DNA of 64,000 bases from JADFNB01 sp036397455 (GCA_036397455.1 DASWIX010000078.1:66771-130770), one strand, 5' to 3'; counted from the stretch's first letter, positions 24,623 through 33,864 are shown. Translations and numbers: made by a program. Notes: a model not told the origin generated them from the sequence alone.

Positions 24623-26386
24623 TCAGTCAAACTGGACCTTGGGCAGCAGGCGGAACAGCCCGAACGCCGCCGCGACCGTGACGCCCGCGAACACGACGCC
24701 CAAGCCGAACTGCCCCGCGACCACGAACCCGGTGCCAAACAGCGCGGCGTACACTGCCGTACAGCCGAGGAACCACCCCGCGACCCCGACGGCGAAACCG
24801 CCGGTGACCCGCCCACCGGTGTCGACGACCTTGGCCCATCCACGGCCCATGGGCCTGATGCGATCGTAGAACGCCTGCAACGTGGCCTGCTCGGCCGGCG
24901 GCGTCAGGGCCGTGACGGCAAGCCAGACGACCGTCGTGATGGCAACGCCGATCAGGAGTTGGACGGACCCATGCGGCAGCGTCAACCCGAGCGCCTCGTG
25001 TCCGAACTGGAAGTAGACCGCGATCGCGAACGAGATACACATCCCGGAGATCTCGCTCCACGCGTTGACCCGCCACCAGAACCAGCGCAACAGGAAGATC
25101 AGACCCGTACCCGCGCCGATCTGCAGCAGGATCTGGAACGCCTGCAAGGCGTTCTCCAGCCACAGCGATACCGCCGACGCAAGGACGATCAACAGCACCG
25201 TGGACCACCGGCCGACCGCGACGTAATGCCGCTCGTCTCTGTCGGACCGCACGAACCGGCGGTAAAAGTCATCCACGATGTAGGACGCGCCCCAGTTGAG
25301 GTGCGTACTGATGGTCGACATGTACGCGGCGGCGAGGGACGCCACCACGAGTCCGAGCATCCCGTGCGGCAGGAAGACCAGCATCGCGGGATAGGCGAGG
25401 TCGTGCCGGATGATCGACGGGTCGAGCCCGGGAAACCGCGCCGCGATGGACTCCAGCGTCGGATACATGACCAACGACGCCAGGGCCACGATGATCCACG
25501 GCCACGGCCGGAGGGCGTAGTGCGCGATGTTGAACCACAAGGTCGACCGCATCGCATCGCGCTCGTCCCGCGCCGCCAACATGCGTTGGGCCACATACCC
25601 GCCGCCACCCGGCTCGGACCCGGGATACCACGTGCTCCACCATTGAACCGCGATGGGGATGACAAGCACGGTTGCCGCGGTGCGCCAGTCGCTGAAATCG
25701 GGCAGCATCGAGAGCTTCTCGGCGACCGCCGGATGATGGATCAGCGCGGTCAATCCGCCAACTTCCGGCTGCGTCACCGCGTAGTGCGCCGCGGCGAGCG
25801 CGCCCGCCATCGCGATCACGAACAAGAGCAGATCGGTCACGACCACACCCCAGAGTCCCGACGTGGCCGAGTAGACGACCGTGACCGTGCCCGCGATCAG
25901 CACCGTTTCGTACTTGCCGATCCCGAGCAGTACGCCGCCGATCTTGATCGCGGCCAGCGTGACCGTGGCCATGATCATGACGTTGAAGAACACACCCAGG
26001 TACAGCGCGCGGAATCCGCGCAGAAACGCCGCCGGTCGCCCGGAATAGCGCAGCTCGTAGAACCCCATGTCGGTGAACACACCCGATCGGCGCCACAGCC
26101 GCGCGTAGAAAAAGACCGTGCACATCCCGGTGAGCAGGAACGCCCACCACACCCAGTTCTGGCTCACGCCGCCCGTGCGGACGAGGTCGGTCACGAGGTT
26201 CGGTGTGTCGGTGGAGAACGTGGTCGCGACCATCGAGGTGCCGAGCAACCACCACGGCAGGCGCCGCCCGGAGAGGAAGTACTCGGTCGTGCCGACGCCG
26301 GCCCGGCGCGCGAAATACAGCCCCACCGTCAAGGCCACGACCCCGTACAGCGCGACGACGAACCAGTCCAGCCGGGTCAGTTGCAT
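24623..26386 (-). CDS. sodium/solute symporter (SSS family), probable sugar transporter
   Basis: A 587-aa inner-membrane symporter of the SSS (SGLT) family, with about 13-14 hydrophobic segments. Family marks are the N-terminal LDWFVVALYGVVALTVGLYFARR, GTTEYFLSGRRLPWW, the SMVATTFSTDTPNLVTDLVR sodium-site region and the AAYMSTISTHLNWGASYIVDDFY segment. ATG at 26386 follows the nucleotidyltransferase stop by a single base (TGAAATG), so the two are co-translated. With a secreted GH20 hexosaminidase upstream in the same operon, it probably imports N-acetylhexosamines released outside; this is inferred from context. Confidence 0.88.
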   Translation of the reverse strand: MQLTRLDWFVVALYGVVALTVGLYFARRAGVGTTEYFLSGRRLPWWLLGTSMVATTFSTDTPNLVTDLVRTGGVSQNWVWWAFLLTGMCTVFFYARLWRRSGVFTDMGFYELRYSGRPAAFLRGFRALYLGVFFNVMIMATVTLAAIKIGGVLLGIGKYETVLIAGTVTVVYSATSGLWGVVVTDLLLFVIAMAGALAAAHYAVTQPEVGGLTALIHHPAVAEKLSMLPDFSDWRTAATVLVIPIAVQWWSTWYPGSEPGGGGYVAQRMLAARDERDAMRSTLWFNIAHYALRPWPWIIVALASLVMYPTLESIAARFPGLDPSIIRHDLAYPAMLVFLPHGMLGLVVASLAAAYMSTISTHLNWGASYIVDDFYRRFVRSDRDERHYVAVGRWSTVLLIVLASAVSLWLENALQAFQILLQIGAGTGLIFLLRWFWWRVNAWSEISGMCISFAIAVYFQFGHEALGLTLPHGSVQLLIGVAITTVVWLAVTALTPPAEQATLQAFYDRIRPMGRGWAKVVDTGGRVTGGFAVGVAGWFLGCTAVYAALFGTGFVVAGQFGLGVVFAGVTVAAAFGLFRLLPKVQFD

Positions 26387-26387
26387 T

Positions 26388-27269
26388 TCAATCCGCGGTG
26401 CAGAGCGTGGACGGGTACGTCCCTTGATCGACCAGCCGCCGGATCTCCGCCTCGGCCCGCGCCTTGTCAGACGGCCAGGTGACACCGAACCACCCCGCAC
26501 CCGCGGCGCGCACGCGGAGCCGGCCGCCGCCCGACACGACGACCTCGTTGATGGTGGTACTCAACAGGAGCTCGGCATCCGGCCCCCGATCGGCCGCGCG
26601 GAACTCGGCAAACTGATCGTCGAGCAGCGCCAGCACTCCGGGGTGCAACCCCCAACAGTTCATCGAGACGATCTCGTCCTCGGTCAGCGACACCGTCTGC
26701 CCACCGAGCGTTCGACCCACGATCGCGTCATCCACGCGCCGCACGTTGCGGATCTCGATGAGATGGGTGAGGTACCCATCATCGTCGACCGTGCAGACGG
26801 CGCGCGACACGCCGCCCGCCTCCGACAACGTGTCGCCAAGCCGATAGCCTACCAGGGACAACTCGACGTCCTCGGGGTCGGCGAGGGACCCGTACAGGGC
26901 CTCGAATGCGGCCCGACCGTAGAAGTCGTCCGCATTGCACACCGCGAACGGCCCGTCTACCAACGGCCGGGCCGTGATCACCGCGTGCGCCGTCCCCCAC
27001 GGTTTGGTCCGCCCCGTGGCGTCGCCGTCGATGTCCTGCCGCGCGTAGACCACCTCGATCGGCGGGCGCCAGCGCGCGAAGTGCTCGCTGAACGCCGGCT
27101 CGATGTCCGCGCGAATCACCAGCACCGCGCGGTCGAATCCCGCGCGCGCGGCATCGTGCAGCGTATAGTCGAGGATCGCCTCCCCCGCGGGGCCTACCGG
27201 TACGAGTTGCTTCAGTCCACCGTAACGCGTGCCGACGCCGGCGGCGAGCACCACCAGGGCACGGCTCAC
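26388..27269 (-). CDS. sugar-1-phosphate nucleotidyltransferase
   Basis: A 293-aa NTP-transferase fold enzyme. LVVLAAGVGTRYGGLKQLVPVGPAGEAILDYTL is the signature loop that binds the nucleotide and its Lys, NADDFYG contains the metal Asp pair, and SMNCWGLHPG and STTINEVV follow in the usual places. GTG at 27269 overlaps the hexosaminidase TGA (GTGA). In this operon it could activate GalNAc-1-P or GlcNAc-1-P made by the GALK2-like kinase 4 kb away, but substrate specificity cannot be read directly. Confidence 0.85.
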   Translation of the reverse strand: MSRALVVLAAGVGTRYGGLKQLVPVGPAGEAILDYTLHDAARAGFDRAVLVIRADIEPAFSEHFARWRPPIEVVYARQDIDGDATGRTKPWGTAHAVITARPLVDGPFAVCNADDFYGRAAFEALYGSLADPEDVELSLVGYRLGDTLSEAGGVSRAVCTVDDDGYLTHLIEIRNVRRVDDAIVGRTLGGQTVSLTEDEIVSMNCWGLHPGVLALLDDQFAEFRAADRGPDAELLLSTTINEVVVSGGGRLRVRAAGAGWFGVTWPSDKARAEAEIRRLVDQGTYPSTLCTAD

Positions 27270-29308
27270 GGATTCACGGTACCGTGCGCCGCCAGGACCA
27301 ACCGGCGTATGGCCGGCACGACCATGATCAGCAGTTCCGCCTGCGGCGTGGCCGCCTGGTCCAGCAGCTCCAGCTGGGCGGCACGTTGATCGGCCGGAAC
27401 GCGCCGGCCTTCGCCGAACGCGCCGGCGGCACTGAGACCGATCTCCGCCGCCTGGCGCAGGTTCCACGACAACGACTCGGCCTCGCGCAACATCGGCGCC
27501 GCGCGAAGCTGGTCGCGCAGCCGATCGTGGTTGTCGCGCCACCGTTCCAGCCACACCGTCACGGCGGACTCATCCGATGACCCGTCGAGCAGCCCGTCCA
27601 CCGCGCGGCTAAACGCACGGGCTCGGTCGCTCTCCGGCCTCGTGGCATCGACCAACCGATTCAGCGGGACCAGGCTGGTATACTCGCGGGCCGCCGACCG
27701 CCCGTATCCTTTCACCGGCTCCAGCACATCAGCCAGTATCCGCAACGAGGCGATCGGGCCGTGGTCGGTGAGGCGGCGCAACATCGGCTCGTAACCGGAC
27801 CGATGGGTCAGGCCCAGCCAGCCCAACCGCTGGCTGGTAATCTCCAGCCGCCGGTACATGTCATCGACGTCCGTGACGTCGGCGGCCGACCAGAATCGCT
27901 CGGCGATCGCCGCGGTTCGTGGCCAGATGCGTGAGTCGATCGTCTCGGCCGTGACGTACTCGGCCCACATGCATGCCTCGCCGCCGAGGATCCGATCACG
28001 CGCCGCGGCATCGAGTGCGGCGGCGGCGCTCAACGGGTCGATTTGATAGTGAAACGACGCCGGACGGATGTGGTCGAGATAGTACCCGTTCGACAGGATT
28101 CCCTGATAGCCCAGGCTCGCACCTTCCGCCAGGGACTCCTGTCCGCGCCACGACTGCACGACAATGTCCCGGGGAAGATCGGGATGAAAGATCTCGTCCC
28201 ACCCAACCATGCGTTTGCCGTGCCGCGTCAGGATCGCGAGCAGCCGCCGATTGAAGTACGCCTGCAAGCCGTGGTTATCGCCCAGCGCTCGCTCGCGAAT
28301 GTACGCCTGGACGCCGGCGCTCGCGTCCCACTGCTTCCCGTTAACCTCGTCCCCGCCGATATGGAAGTATGGATCGGGAAAGAGCGTCGCCATCTCACCA
28401 AGGAACGCGTCGATGAACGTGAACACCTCTTCCCGTGTCGGATCCATCGCCGGATCGAACACGCCCCATCGGCGTCCGATCTCGTAGGGGCCGGGCCCGC
28501 TCGCCAATTCGGGATGCCCCACGAACCAGCTCGTCGTGTGCCCTGGCATGTCGAACTCGGGCACCACCCGCACCCCGCGATCACGTGCGTACGCGACGAT
28601 CTCCCGCACCTGATCCTGCGTGTAGTACCGGCCGTCCGACCCCATTTCATGCAGGCGGGGAAACCGGCGGCTCTCGACGCGAAACCCCTGATCTTCGGTC
28701 AGGTGCCAGTGCAGCACGTTCAGCTTGACCGCGGCCATCGCGTCGATATTGCGCTTGATTACCTCCGGCGGGATGAAGTGACGCGCCCCGTCAATCAGCA
28801 GACCGCGCCAGGGAAACCGCGGCGCGTCCTCGATCGAGACCGCCGGGACGATGAACCCGCTGTCGCCGCGCTCCACCAGCTGCAGGAACGTCTCGAGGCC
28901 GCGCAGCGTGCCGTACGGCGTCGCGGCACGCAACGCGGCGCCATCCGGACGCACGACGAGCGTGTAGGATTCGTCTTCCACCGCCGCCTGCACCGCTCCG
29001 GCCGCCCGCATGGTGTGCACCGTCAAGCTGACCGCCCGATCGGCGGCCTGTCCCGTACCGATCGCGAGGCCGGTCTCCGCCGTCAATCGTGTCGTGAGTC
29101 GCGCGACCGCCCGCTCCAGTCGCGGTTCGACGTATCCACCCAAGGCGGCGCGAAAGGGCAAGTCGATCGCCAATGATCCGGAATCGAACACGATGGACCG
29201 CGGAACCGGCATCAACGTGTGCTCGACCATACGAGGGGTCTCCTCCGAGCCCCGTCCGACCCCGAAGAGAAGGGTAGCACCGGCGAGATAGGGCAGCACG
29301 GTCTTCAT
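27266..29308 (-). CDS. secreted GH20 beta-N-acetylhexosaminidase
   Basis: A 680-aa glycoside hydrolase family 20 enzyme. Signal-like N-terminus (MKTVLPYLAGATLLFGVG), then a GH20b helper domain (about 30-160) and the catalytic barrel from FPWRGLLIDGARHFIP. LNVLHWHLTEDQGFR and PEFDMPGHTTSW are family blocks; HIGGDEVNG (316-324) holds the catalytic Asp-Glu pair D320/E321. It releases terminal GlcNAc/GalNAc from chitin oligomers, glycans or wall fragments. ATG at 29308 has AAGG upstream and gives the signal peptide. It heads the operon hexosaminidase-nucleotidyltransferase-symporter. Confidence 0.93.
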   Translation of the reverse strand: MKTVLPYLAGATLLFGVGRGSEETPRMVEHTLMPVPRSIVFDSGSLAIDLPFRAALGGYVEPRLERAVARLTTRLTAETGLAIGTGQAADRAVSLTVHTMRAAGAVQAAVEDESYTLVVRPDGAALRAATPYGTLRGLETFLQLVERGDSGFIVPAVSIEDAPRFPWRGLLIDGARHFIPPEVIKRNIDAMAAVKLNVLHWHLTEDQGFRVESRRFPRLHEMGSDGRYYTQDQVREIVAYARDRGVRVVPEFDMPGHTTSWFVGHPELASGPGPYEIGRRWGVFDPAMDPTREEVFTFIDAFLGEMATLFPDPYFHIGGDEVNGKQWDASAGVQAYIRERALGDNHGLQAYFNRRLLAILTRHGKRMVGWDEIFHPDLPRDIVVQSWRGQESLAEGASLGYQGILSNGYYLDHIRPASFHYQIDPLSAAAALDAAARDRILGGEACMWAEYVTAETIDSRIWPRTAAIAERFWSAADVTDVDDMYRRLEITSQRLGWLGLTHRSGYEPMLRRLTDHGPIASLRILADVLEPVKGYGRSAAREYTSLVPLNRLVDATRPESDRARAFSRAVDGLLDGSSDESAVTVWLERWRDNHDRLRDQLRAAPMLREAESLSWNLRQAAEIGLSAAGAFGEGRRVPADQRAAQLELLDQAATPQAELLIMVVPAIRRLVLAAHGTVNP

Positions 29309-29609
29309 TGCGCACCTTTCCAGGAGAACCGGGTTGCGTCGGCGTCCGCCGACCGCAATACTATGCCCTGTTCGCGCCCAATGTCCAACCCGATCGAAGG
29401 AGGTGATCCATTGTCTGAGTGTAGATCCGGCCGCAGCCTGGCATGGGCAAGCGATCGCCGTCCCGGCAGTTGATCCCGGACCGAATCGCACCTCGCGCCG
29501 CTGATCGGACGCCTTAGGGCGATCGTACCAGGCTGCGCAGGACAAGCGAATCGCGCCGTCGGGCGTTCGGTCCCGGCGGCGCGATTCCGTTCGCCCGACG
29601 GTCGACCGA
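29309..29609 (-). promoter_or_regulatory. 300-base intergenic region with predicted promoter for the amino-sugar operon
   Basis: Minus-strand TTGGAC (29383-29388) is followed by CATAGT/TAGTAT (29358-29365) at 17-19 bases, about 50 bases before the hexosaminidase ATG. Nothing else is recognised between this promoter and the end of the M28 peptidase gene at 29610. Confidence 0.4.
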
Positions 29610-31145
29610 TCAGTTGGTCGACGGGGTCGCCGCCTTGCGCGGCATCATGTCGTCCCGCATGGCCAGGTGGTAGACGGTCGCCGCGACCACGACCGCCGCT
29701 TGCTTCAGATCGTCCAACAGCAGATGGTCATACGTATCCGCAATCGTATGGTGCGTCCGCGTCCCGTATTCGATCGGGTCCTGGATGAAGTTGAACCCGG
29801 GGATCCCCGCCCGGTCGAACGAGAGATGGTCCGTACCGCCGGTGTTGCCGTGGCGCACCGCCACCACGCCCAGGTCGCGGAACGGCCAGAGTAGTGCCTC
29901 GAATACCGGAATCGCCGCCTCGTTCATCTGATCCCAAATCCCACGGATCTTGCCGGTCCCGTTGTCGACGTTCACGTAGACCGAGATCCGATCGTGCAGC
30001 GCCGGATGGTTCTCCACCCACGCGCGCGACCCGAGCAGCCCCTGTTCTTCGCCGCTCCAGAGCCCGATGCGGATGGTGCGGCGTGGCGTGAGATTCAGCG
30101 CGTTCAGGATCCGCAAGGCCTCCATCATCACGATCGAGCCGGCGGCATTGTCGGTGGCGCCCGTCCCGTAATGCCACGAGTCGAGGTGTGCGCCGACCAT
30201 GACATACTGGTCGGCCAGGTCGGTTCCGGGAATGTCGGCCAGGGTGTTGTACGCTTGCAGGTCGTCGGCGAAAAACCGGTTCTGCACGTTCAGCTCCACG
30301 CGCACGCGCACGCCCCGCTCGACGTTGCGATATATCGCCGCGTACTGTTCTTGCGACACCACCAGTTCGGGCGGCGGCTCCGGGTTGTCCGGATCGCGAC
30401 CGGCGGTGGACCCGCCGCCGCCAAGAATGCCGTATGCGCGGGAACTCGGGGTCAGGACGGCCGCCACGCCTTCCTGTTGGACCATCTCCGCCACCTGCTG
30501 GCGCAGCGCCCGCATCTGCATGAACCGCTCGCGCGCGCGCTGCGCGTCGGGTCCCGGCCCGGCCGAGGGTTCCGGGGGCATCAGGAGTTCGTCCAGCGAC
30601 ATGCGGCGATCCTGCTGTGCGAACTCCGGCTCGATATCGGGTGGCGCGCGCATCATCACCACCGCACCGCGCAGCTTGCCGCGGTACGCCATCAGGTCAT
30701 CGACAGTTTCGTATTGTACGATCGTCACGCCCGCCGTGATGGTTCCCCGCGTGCTTCCGGTCCACGCCACCGGTTGCGCGTTGAGCGGTTGCACGAATGG
30801 GTCGAGCAGACGACCGCTGTAGGAAACGCGCTCCCATCCACGTCCGAATTCTCCCCAAGGCTCGACGACCACATTCACCAATCCCCATCCCCGTAACTCC
30901 TCGGCGGTCCAGTCATGGGCGGTACGCATCCCCGGCGAACCGGTCAATCGCGGACCGATCACGTCCGTGAGATGCCCGGCGAGCCGGTCGATCTGAGACC
31001 GCTCGATCCCTTCGTCGCGAATCCGCCGCACCACCGCCAGATCCACGCGTTCCTGCGAGACTTGTGCGACCGAAGGGAGGGCAATCAGGAGGGAGACGAC
31101 CGCCGTGACTGCGAGCCCGCGACCGGCCGTTCGCAGAGGTATCAT
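29610..31145 (-). CDS. secreted M28-family zinc metallopeptidase
   Basis: A 511-aa exported aminopeptidase/carboxypeptidase-type enzyme. Signal: MIPLRTAGRGLAVTAVVSLLIALPSVAQ. A protease-associated domain interrupts the fold (about 110-250, including a Pro/Gly-rich insertion). The two-zinc site is visible as VGAHLDSWHYG (His), GATDNAAG (bridging Asp), WSGEEQGLLGS (catalytic Glu and ligand Glu), VDNGTG and THHTIADTYD (last His). ATG at 31145 is used; an in-frame GTG at 31154 adds three residues. It is divergent from the DRR/zinc-ribbon gene. Confidence 0.9.
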   Translation of the reverse strand: MIPLRTAGRGLAVTAVVSLLIALPSVAQVSQERVDLAVVRRIRDEGIERSQIDRLAGHLTDVIGPRLTGSPGMRTAHDWTAEELRGWGLVNVVVEPWGEFGRGWERVSYSGRLLDPFVQPLNAQPVAWTGSTRGTITAGVTIVQYETVDDLMAYRGKLRGAVVMMRAPPDIEPEFAQQDRRMSLDELLMPPEPSAGPGPDAQRARERFMQMRALRQQVAEMVQQEGVAAVLTPSSRAYGILGGGGSTAGRDPDNPEPPPELVVSQEQYAAIYRNVERGVRVRVELNVQNRFFADDLQAYNTLADIPGTDLADQYVMVGAHLDSWHYGTGATDNAAGSIVMMEALRILNALNLTPRRTIRIGLWSGEEQGLLGSRAWVENHPALHDRISVYVNVDNGTGKIRGIWDQMNEAAIPVFEALLWPFRDLGVVAVRHGNTGGTDHLSFDRAGIPGFNFIQDPIEYGTRTHHTIADTYDHLLLDDLKQAAVVVAATVYHLAMRDDMMPRKAATPSTN

Positions 31146-31280
31146 TGCCGTCACTCGACTGTGGGAGGTGAAGGGAAACTAGATCGACGCATCGCGTCGC
31201 GCGAGCGGACCGCCGACAACCCCTGTCCGGTTTCGGACCGGCTCCGCTTCGATCAGCCGGCCCGGAACGGGACGCGCCTC

Positions 31281-31309
31281 TTACCGACGGCGGTCCCGCG
31301 CCGTACCCT
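31281..31309 (+). promoter_or_regulatory. possible promoter of the DRR/zinc-ribbon gene
   Basis: TTACCG (31281-31286), 17 bases, TACCCT (31304-31309), 69 bases before the ATG at 31379. Only moderate consensus match. Confidence 0.25.
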
Positions 31310-31378
31310 AAACCCACCCGGTGCGCGTGCAGGCGATGGGTGGTTGGCCCAACCACAACTCCGGATGGCAGGGTGATC

Positions 31379-31765
31379 ATGATGCATCGTCAGACGGTCG
31401 ATCCTGATCTTGGCATTCGACGGTTCCTCGAGGACCTGCGCTCCGGCTTCGACCGACGGGGGCCGCCCGATCGGCGGCGGCGTGGTCGCCGCGCAGCGAT
31501 CGAATCCGTCGAACGCGATCGCCGTCGCGCAGCGGACCGGCGACTGTTCGATCGCCGCCGACCCGCCGATCGTCGTCACTTGCCGGCCCGGGAGTACAGC
31601 GAAATCCAGATCATGCGCATCCGCGAGATGCTCGCCGATCCCTTCCTCACCGCCGCGTGCCCGGGATGCGACGCCGGACTGCTGCGGACCGAACGCATGA
31701 TCAGGGGTGTCGCCAGGTGCATCGTGCTGTGTACCGGATGCCGGACCCGCGCCGAACTCTCGTAA
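31379..31765 (+). CDS. Arg-rich DRR-repeat protein with zinc ribbon
   Basis: A 128-aa protein. Residues about 20-70 are extremely rich in Arg and Asp with repeated DRR units (PPDRRRRGRR, ADRRLFDRRRPADRR). A short helix (EIQIMRIREMLADPF) and a zinc ribbon follow: CPGCDAGLL...CIVLCTGC, two Cys pairs. The same order (DRR tract, helix, Cys-pair ribbon) occurs in the 264-aa protein at 38942, so the two are paralogous at this module. Function unknown; the basic tract could bind nucleic acid, which is inference. ATGATG at 31379 has AGGGTG upstream. Followed by two membrane or small genes and a PP2C phosphatase. Confidence 0.7.
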   Translation: MMHRQTVDPDLGIRRFLEDLRSGFDRRGPPDRRRRGRRAAIESVERDRRRAADRRLFDRRRPADRRHLPAREYSEIQIMRIREMLADPFLTAACPGCDAGLLRTERMIRGVARCIVLCTGCRTRAELS

Positions 31766-31844
31766 CCGCCGACGCCCGACAAACCCGCTTGGCACGCCCT
31801 CTGAAACGGCGTACCATTCAGGGAGCATTCACCGGAGTCGATGT

Positions 31845-32048
31845 ATGTCGCCGTTATGGAATACCGTGAAGTCGTTGCTCGGAGGTGTGCCCGGCAAAGG
31901 GCCACGACTTCCTCAGCCGCCCTGCACGCCAAAGCCACCCGCCGGCCCGGCACCAGTCCGGCCGCCCGAGCCGGCCTGCCGGACCGGACCCCACCCCGAC
32001 CTTGCCGCGCTCGTCGCGCTGCTCCGTGGCCCCCGCCCCACGCGCTGA
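31845..32048 (+). CDS. small Pro-rich protein (67 aa)
   Basis: Begins MSPLWNTVKSLLGGVPGKGP, then a Pro-rich linker with a few Cys and a short C-terminal helix (DLAALVALLRG). GGAG sits eight bases before the ATG, which supports translation. The tail overlaps the next gene by about 23 bases. No family is recognised; it might be a misread 5' extension of the following membrane protein, but the frames differ. Confidence 0.45.
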   Translation: MSPLWNTVKSLLGGVPGKGPRLPQPPCTPKPPAGPAPVRPPEPACRTGPHPDLAALVALLRGPRPTR

Positions 32049-32679
32049 CCACCACCGGGGGGCGTGGACGGTCGGCCTGGCAATCGGACTCGCCATCGCC
32101 GCCGCCGGAGCGCTGAGCACCTTCCGGCTGCAAGCGCCGCCGCTCGACTTTTCCGGCGAGCACTTCAACGGGTCCGTGCAGCGCATCTTGCGTGAGGTGG
32201 CGTTGATGACCGCCCTCCTGACCTTGGCGTCTTACCTCCTGACAGGACGGGCCTGGGCCCGGTGGGTGCTGGCCGGGGGCCTTCTGGTACTCAGCGGCTG
32301 GACCTTGTTCTTCAGCGAGAGCGCATCCGACACCCTGTTGGTGGCGCTCGCGGCCTCGTGCATCTGGGGACTCGGCGCGTTGGGCATCGCCCTCGGGCCC
32401 GGCGTCCGCGGTTACGTCCTTCGCGCGCGCGAACGCGCGCACGAGCACGCGCTGGGCATCCTGGTGTCGGCCGATGACGCCGCTCGCTGGCTCGAAATCC
32501 TCGACGGATGGGATCGCGCCGGTGTCCTGACGCGCCGCGAGCGGAAACGGGCCCAGGGCCTCCTCAGTGATTGGCTCGACCGCAACGGCGATCAGCTCGA
32601 TCCGGCCGCCACCGACCGCGTCCGCGCGCGGCTCGCCGCGCCCCCGGTCGAACCCCAGGCCGTCGGCGCCGCGTCGTAG
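32026..32679 (+). CDS. four-helix membrane protein of unknown function
   Basis: About 217 aa. Four hydrophobic segments are visible: TVGLAIGLAIAAAGALSTF, EVALMTALLTLASYLL, WVLAGGLLVLSGWTLFF and TLLVALAASCIWGLGALGIAL, followed by a soluble charged tail of about 85 residues. No named family is recognised. The GTG at 32026 is the only plausible start before the first helix. It lies between the DRR/zinc-ribbon gene and the PP2C phosphatase and is probably in the same transcription unit. Confidence 0.55.
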   Translation: MAPAPRADHHRGAWTVGLAIGLAIAAAGALSTFRLQAPPLDFSGEHFNGSVQRILREVALMTALLTLASYLLTGRAWARWVLAGGLLVLSGWTLFFSESASDTLLVALAASCIWGLGALGIALGPGVRGYVLRARERAHEHALGILVSADDAARWLEILDGWDRAGVLTRRERKRAQGLLSDWLDRNGDQLDPAATDRVRARLAAPPVEPQAVGAAS

Positions 32680-32801
32680 CCACCTCGCCATCCATGCGGC
32701 AGTACCGTCGATGCCGATGAGCCCGTCCCCCTCGCTGGCCCTTGCCCGCCTCCGATGCCATCTTAGTCGTGCACACTCGACCTTCGGCGGTGAAGACGGT
32801 C

Positions 32802-33704
32802 ATGCCCCAACCTGAAGCCTCAATCGGAGCTGCCGCCCGCCGCCCGCGGGATGACGAAGTCGACGTCTTCGGCCTGACCCACGCGGGGAAGGTCCGGACC
32901 GTCAATCAGGATCATTTTCTGATCAGTTCGCTTCGCAAGTCGATGCAAATCCACCACACGAGCCTCCCCAACGTGGACGATATCCCGCTCGAAGGTGAGC
33001 GCCTGGCGTTTCTGGCCATGGTTGCGGACGGCGTGGGTGGCGGCGTGAAGGGAGAGGTGGCCAGCCGCGTGGCGATTGCAGAGGTCACGCAGTACATCGC
33101 CCACAGCATGCGGTGCTACTACACCGCCGATTCCAGGAACGAGGAGGACTTCCACAAGGCGCTGCAGGAAGCGGCCTGGCTGTGCCATGCGAGCGTGGTC
33201 GACAACGCCGACAACGACCCGAGTGCCCGCGGGATGGCCACCACCCTCACCGTGTGGATCGGTGTCTGGCCGCAGGCCTACGTGTTGCAAGTGGGCGATA
33301 GTCGGTTCTACGTGTTCCGCCAGGGGGAACTGACCCAGCTCACACGCGACCAGACGATGGCGCAGGAACTGCTCGATTCCGGCGTGCTCACCGCTACCGA
33401 GGTCAGCAAGACACGCTGGGCGCACGTCCTCTCCAGCGCCATTGGGGGGAGCCAGACCGCGCCGGTGGTGACCCGGATCGATCAGTCATGGGACAACGTG
33501 GGATTGCTCTGCAGTGACGGGCTCACCAAGCACGTGCCCGATGAAAAGATCAGGGGACGCCTCGCCACGATGACCTCGTCCCGCCAGGTATGCGAGACGC
33601 TGTTGCAGGACGCCCTCGACGACGGCGGCACCGACAACATCACGATCATTGTCGGCCGTGTGGTCCGCCGGAACCACGGCGAGGCGGCGAACGCCGCTAC
33701 ATGA
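32802..33704 (+). CDS. PP2C-type Ser/Thr protein phosphatase (copy 1)
   Basis: A 300-aa metal-dependent phosphatase. Metal-site motifs are VNQDHF (Asp at about 37), ADGVGGG (76-82 region), LCSDGLTKHV and GGTDNITIIV; GMATTLTVW, VGDSRFYVF and RDQTMAQELL are the other core motifs. It should reverse Thr/Ser phosphorylation by the Hanks-type kinases. It has a close paralogue at 40996 with long identical blocks. Compared with ordinary PP2C it has an insertion after the first Asp (SSLRKSMQIHHTSLPNVDDIP) shared only with that copy here. ATG at 32802 is chosen at the point where the two copies become comparable. Confidence 0.9.
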   Translation: MPQPEASIGAAARRPRDDEVDVFGLTHAGKVRTVNQDHFLISSLRKSMQIHHTSLPNVDDIPLEGERLAFLAMVADGVGGGVKGEVASRVAIAEVTQYIAHSMRCYYTADSRNEEDFHKALQEAAWLCHASVVDNADNDPSARGMATTLTVWIGVWPQAYVLQVGDSRFYVFRQGELTQLTRDQTMAQELLDSGVLTATEVSKTRWAHVLSSAIGGSQTAPVVTRIDQSWDNVGLLCSDGLTKHVPDEKIRGRLATMTSSRQVCETLLQDALDDGGTDNITIIVGRVVRRNHGEAANAAT

Positions 33705-33864
33705 GCACGCCGATCAGCATGGCGACGACCACGAGCACGAGCAACCCAAGGACGAGGACGATGAGGATGGCGCTCGCCGCCCATCTCCAGCCTATCCGCC
33801 GCAGGAACTGGTAGAGTCCGATCTCGAGGATCGCGCGGATCAACCGCTGTACGATGGGCAACAT
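33697..33864 (-). CDS. small 55-aa membrane protein
   Basis: A short minus-strand gene: an amphipathic start (MLPIVQRLIRAILEIGLYQF), a basic turn (LRRIGWRW) and one strongly hydrophobic helix (ASAILIVLVLGLLVLVVVA). Its stop overlaps the end of the PP2C gene by eight bases, and it is divergent from the UPF0182 gene. RBS is weak (GGGA). The uninterrupted hydrophobic helix after a positive segment is what supports it as real; no family is recognised. Confidence 0.5.
   Translation of the reverse strand: MLPIVQRLIRAILEIGLYQFLRRIGWRWAASAILIVLVLGLLVLVVVAMLIGVLM

Noticed and set aside
24959..26482. 507-codon plus-strand ORF opposite the symporter
   Set aside because: His/Arg/Gln-rich shadow of a membrane protein; the symporter has clear SSS family features.
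29400..29609. Possible small RNA or riboswitch in the gap upstream of the hexosaminidase
   Set aside because: No recognisable aptamer core or terminator pair could be found by eye; only a promoter-like pair is supportable.
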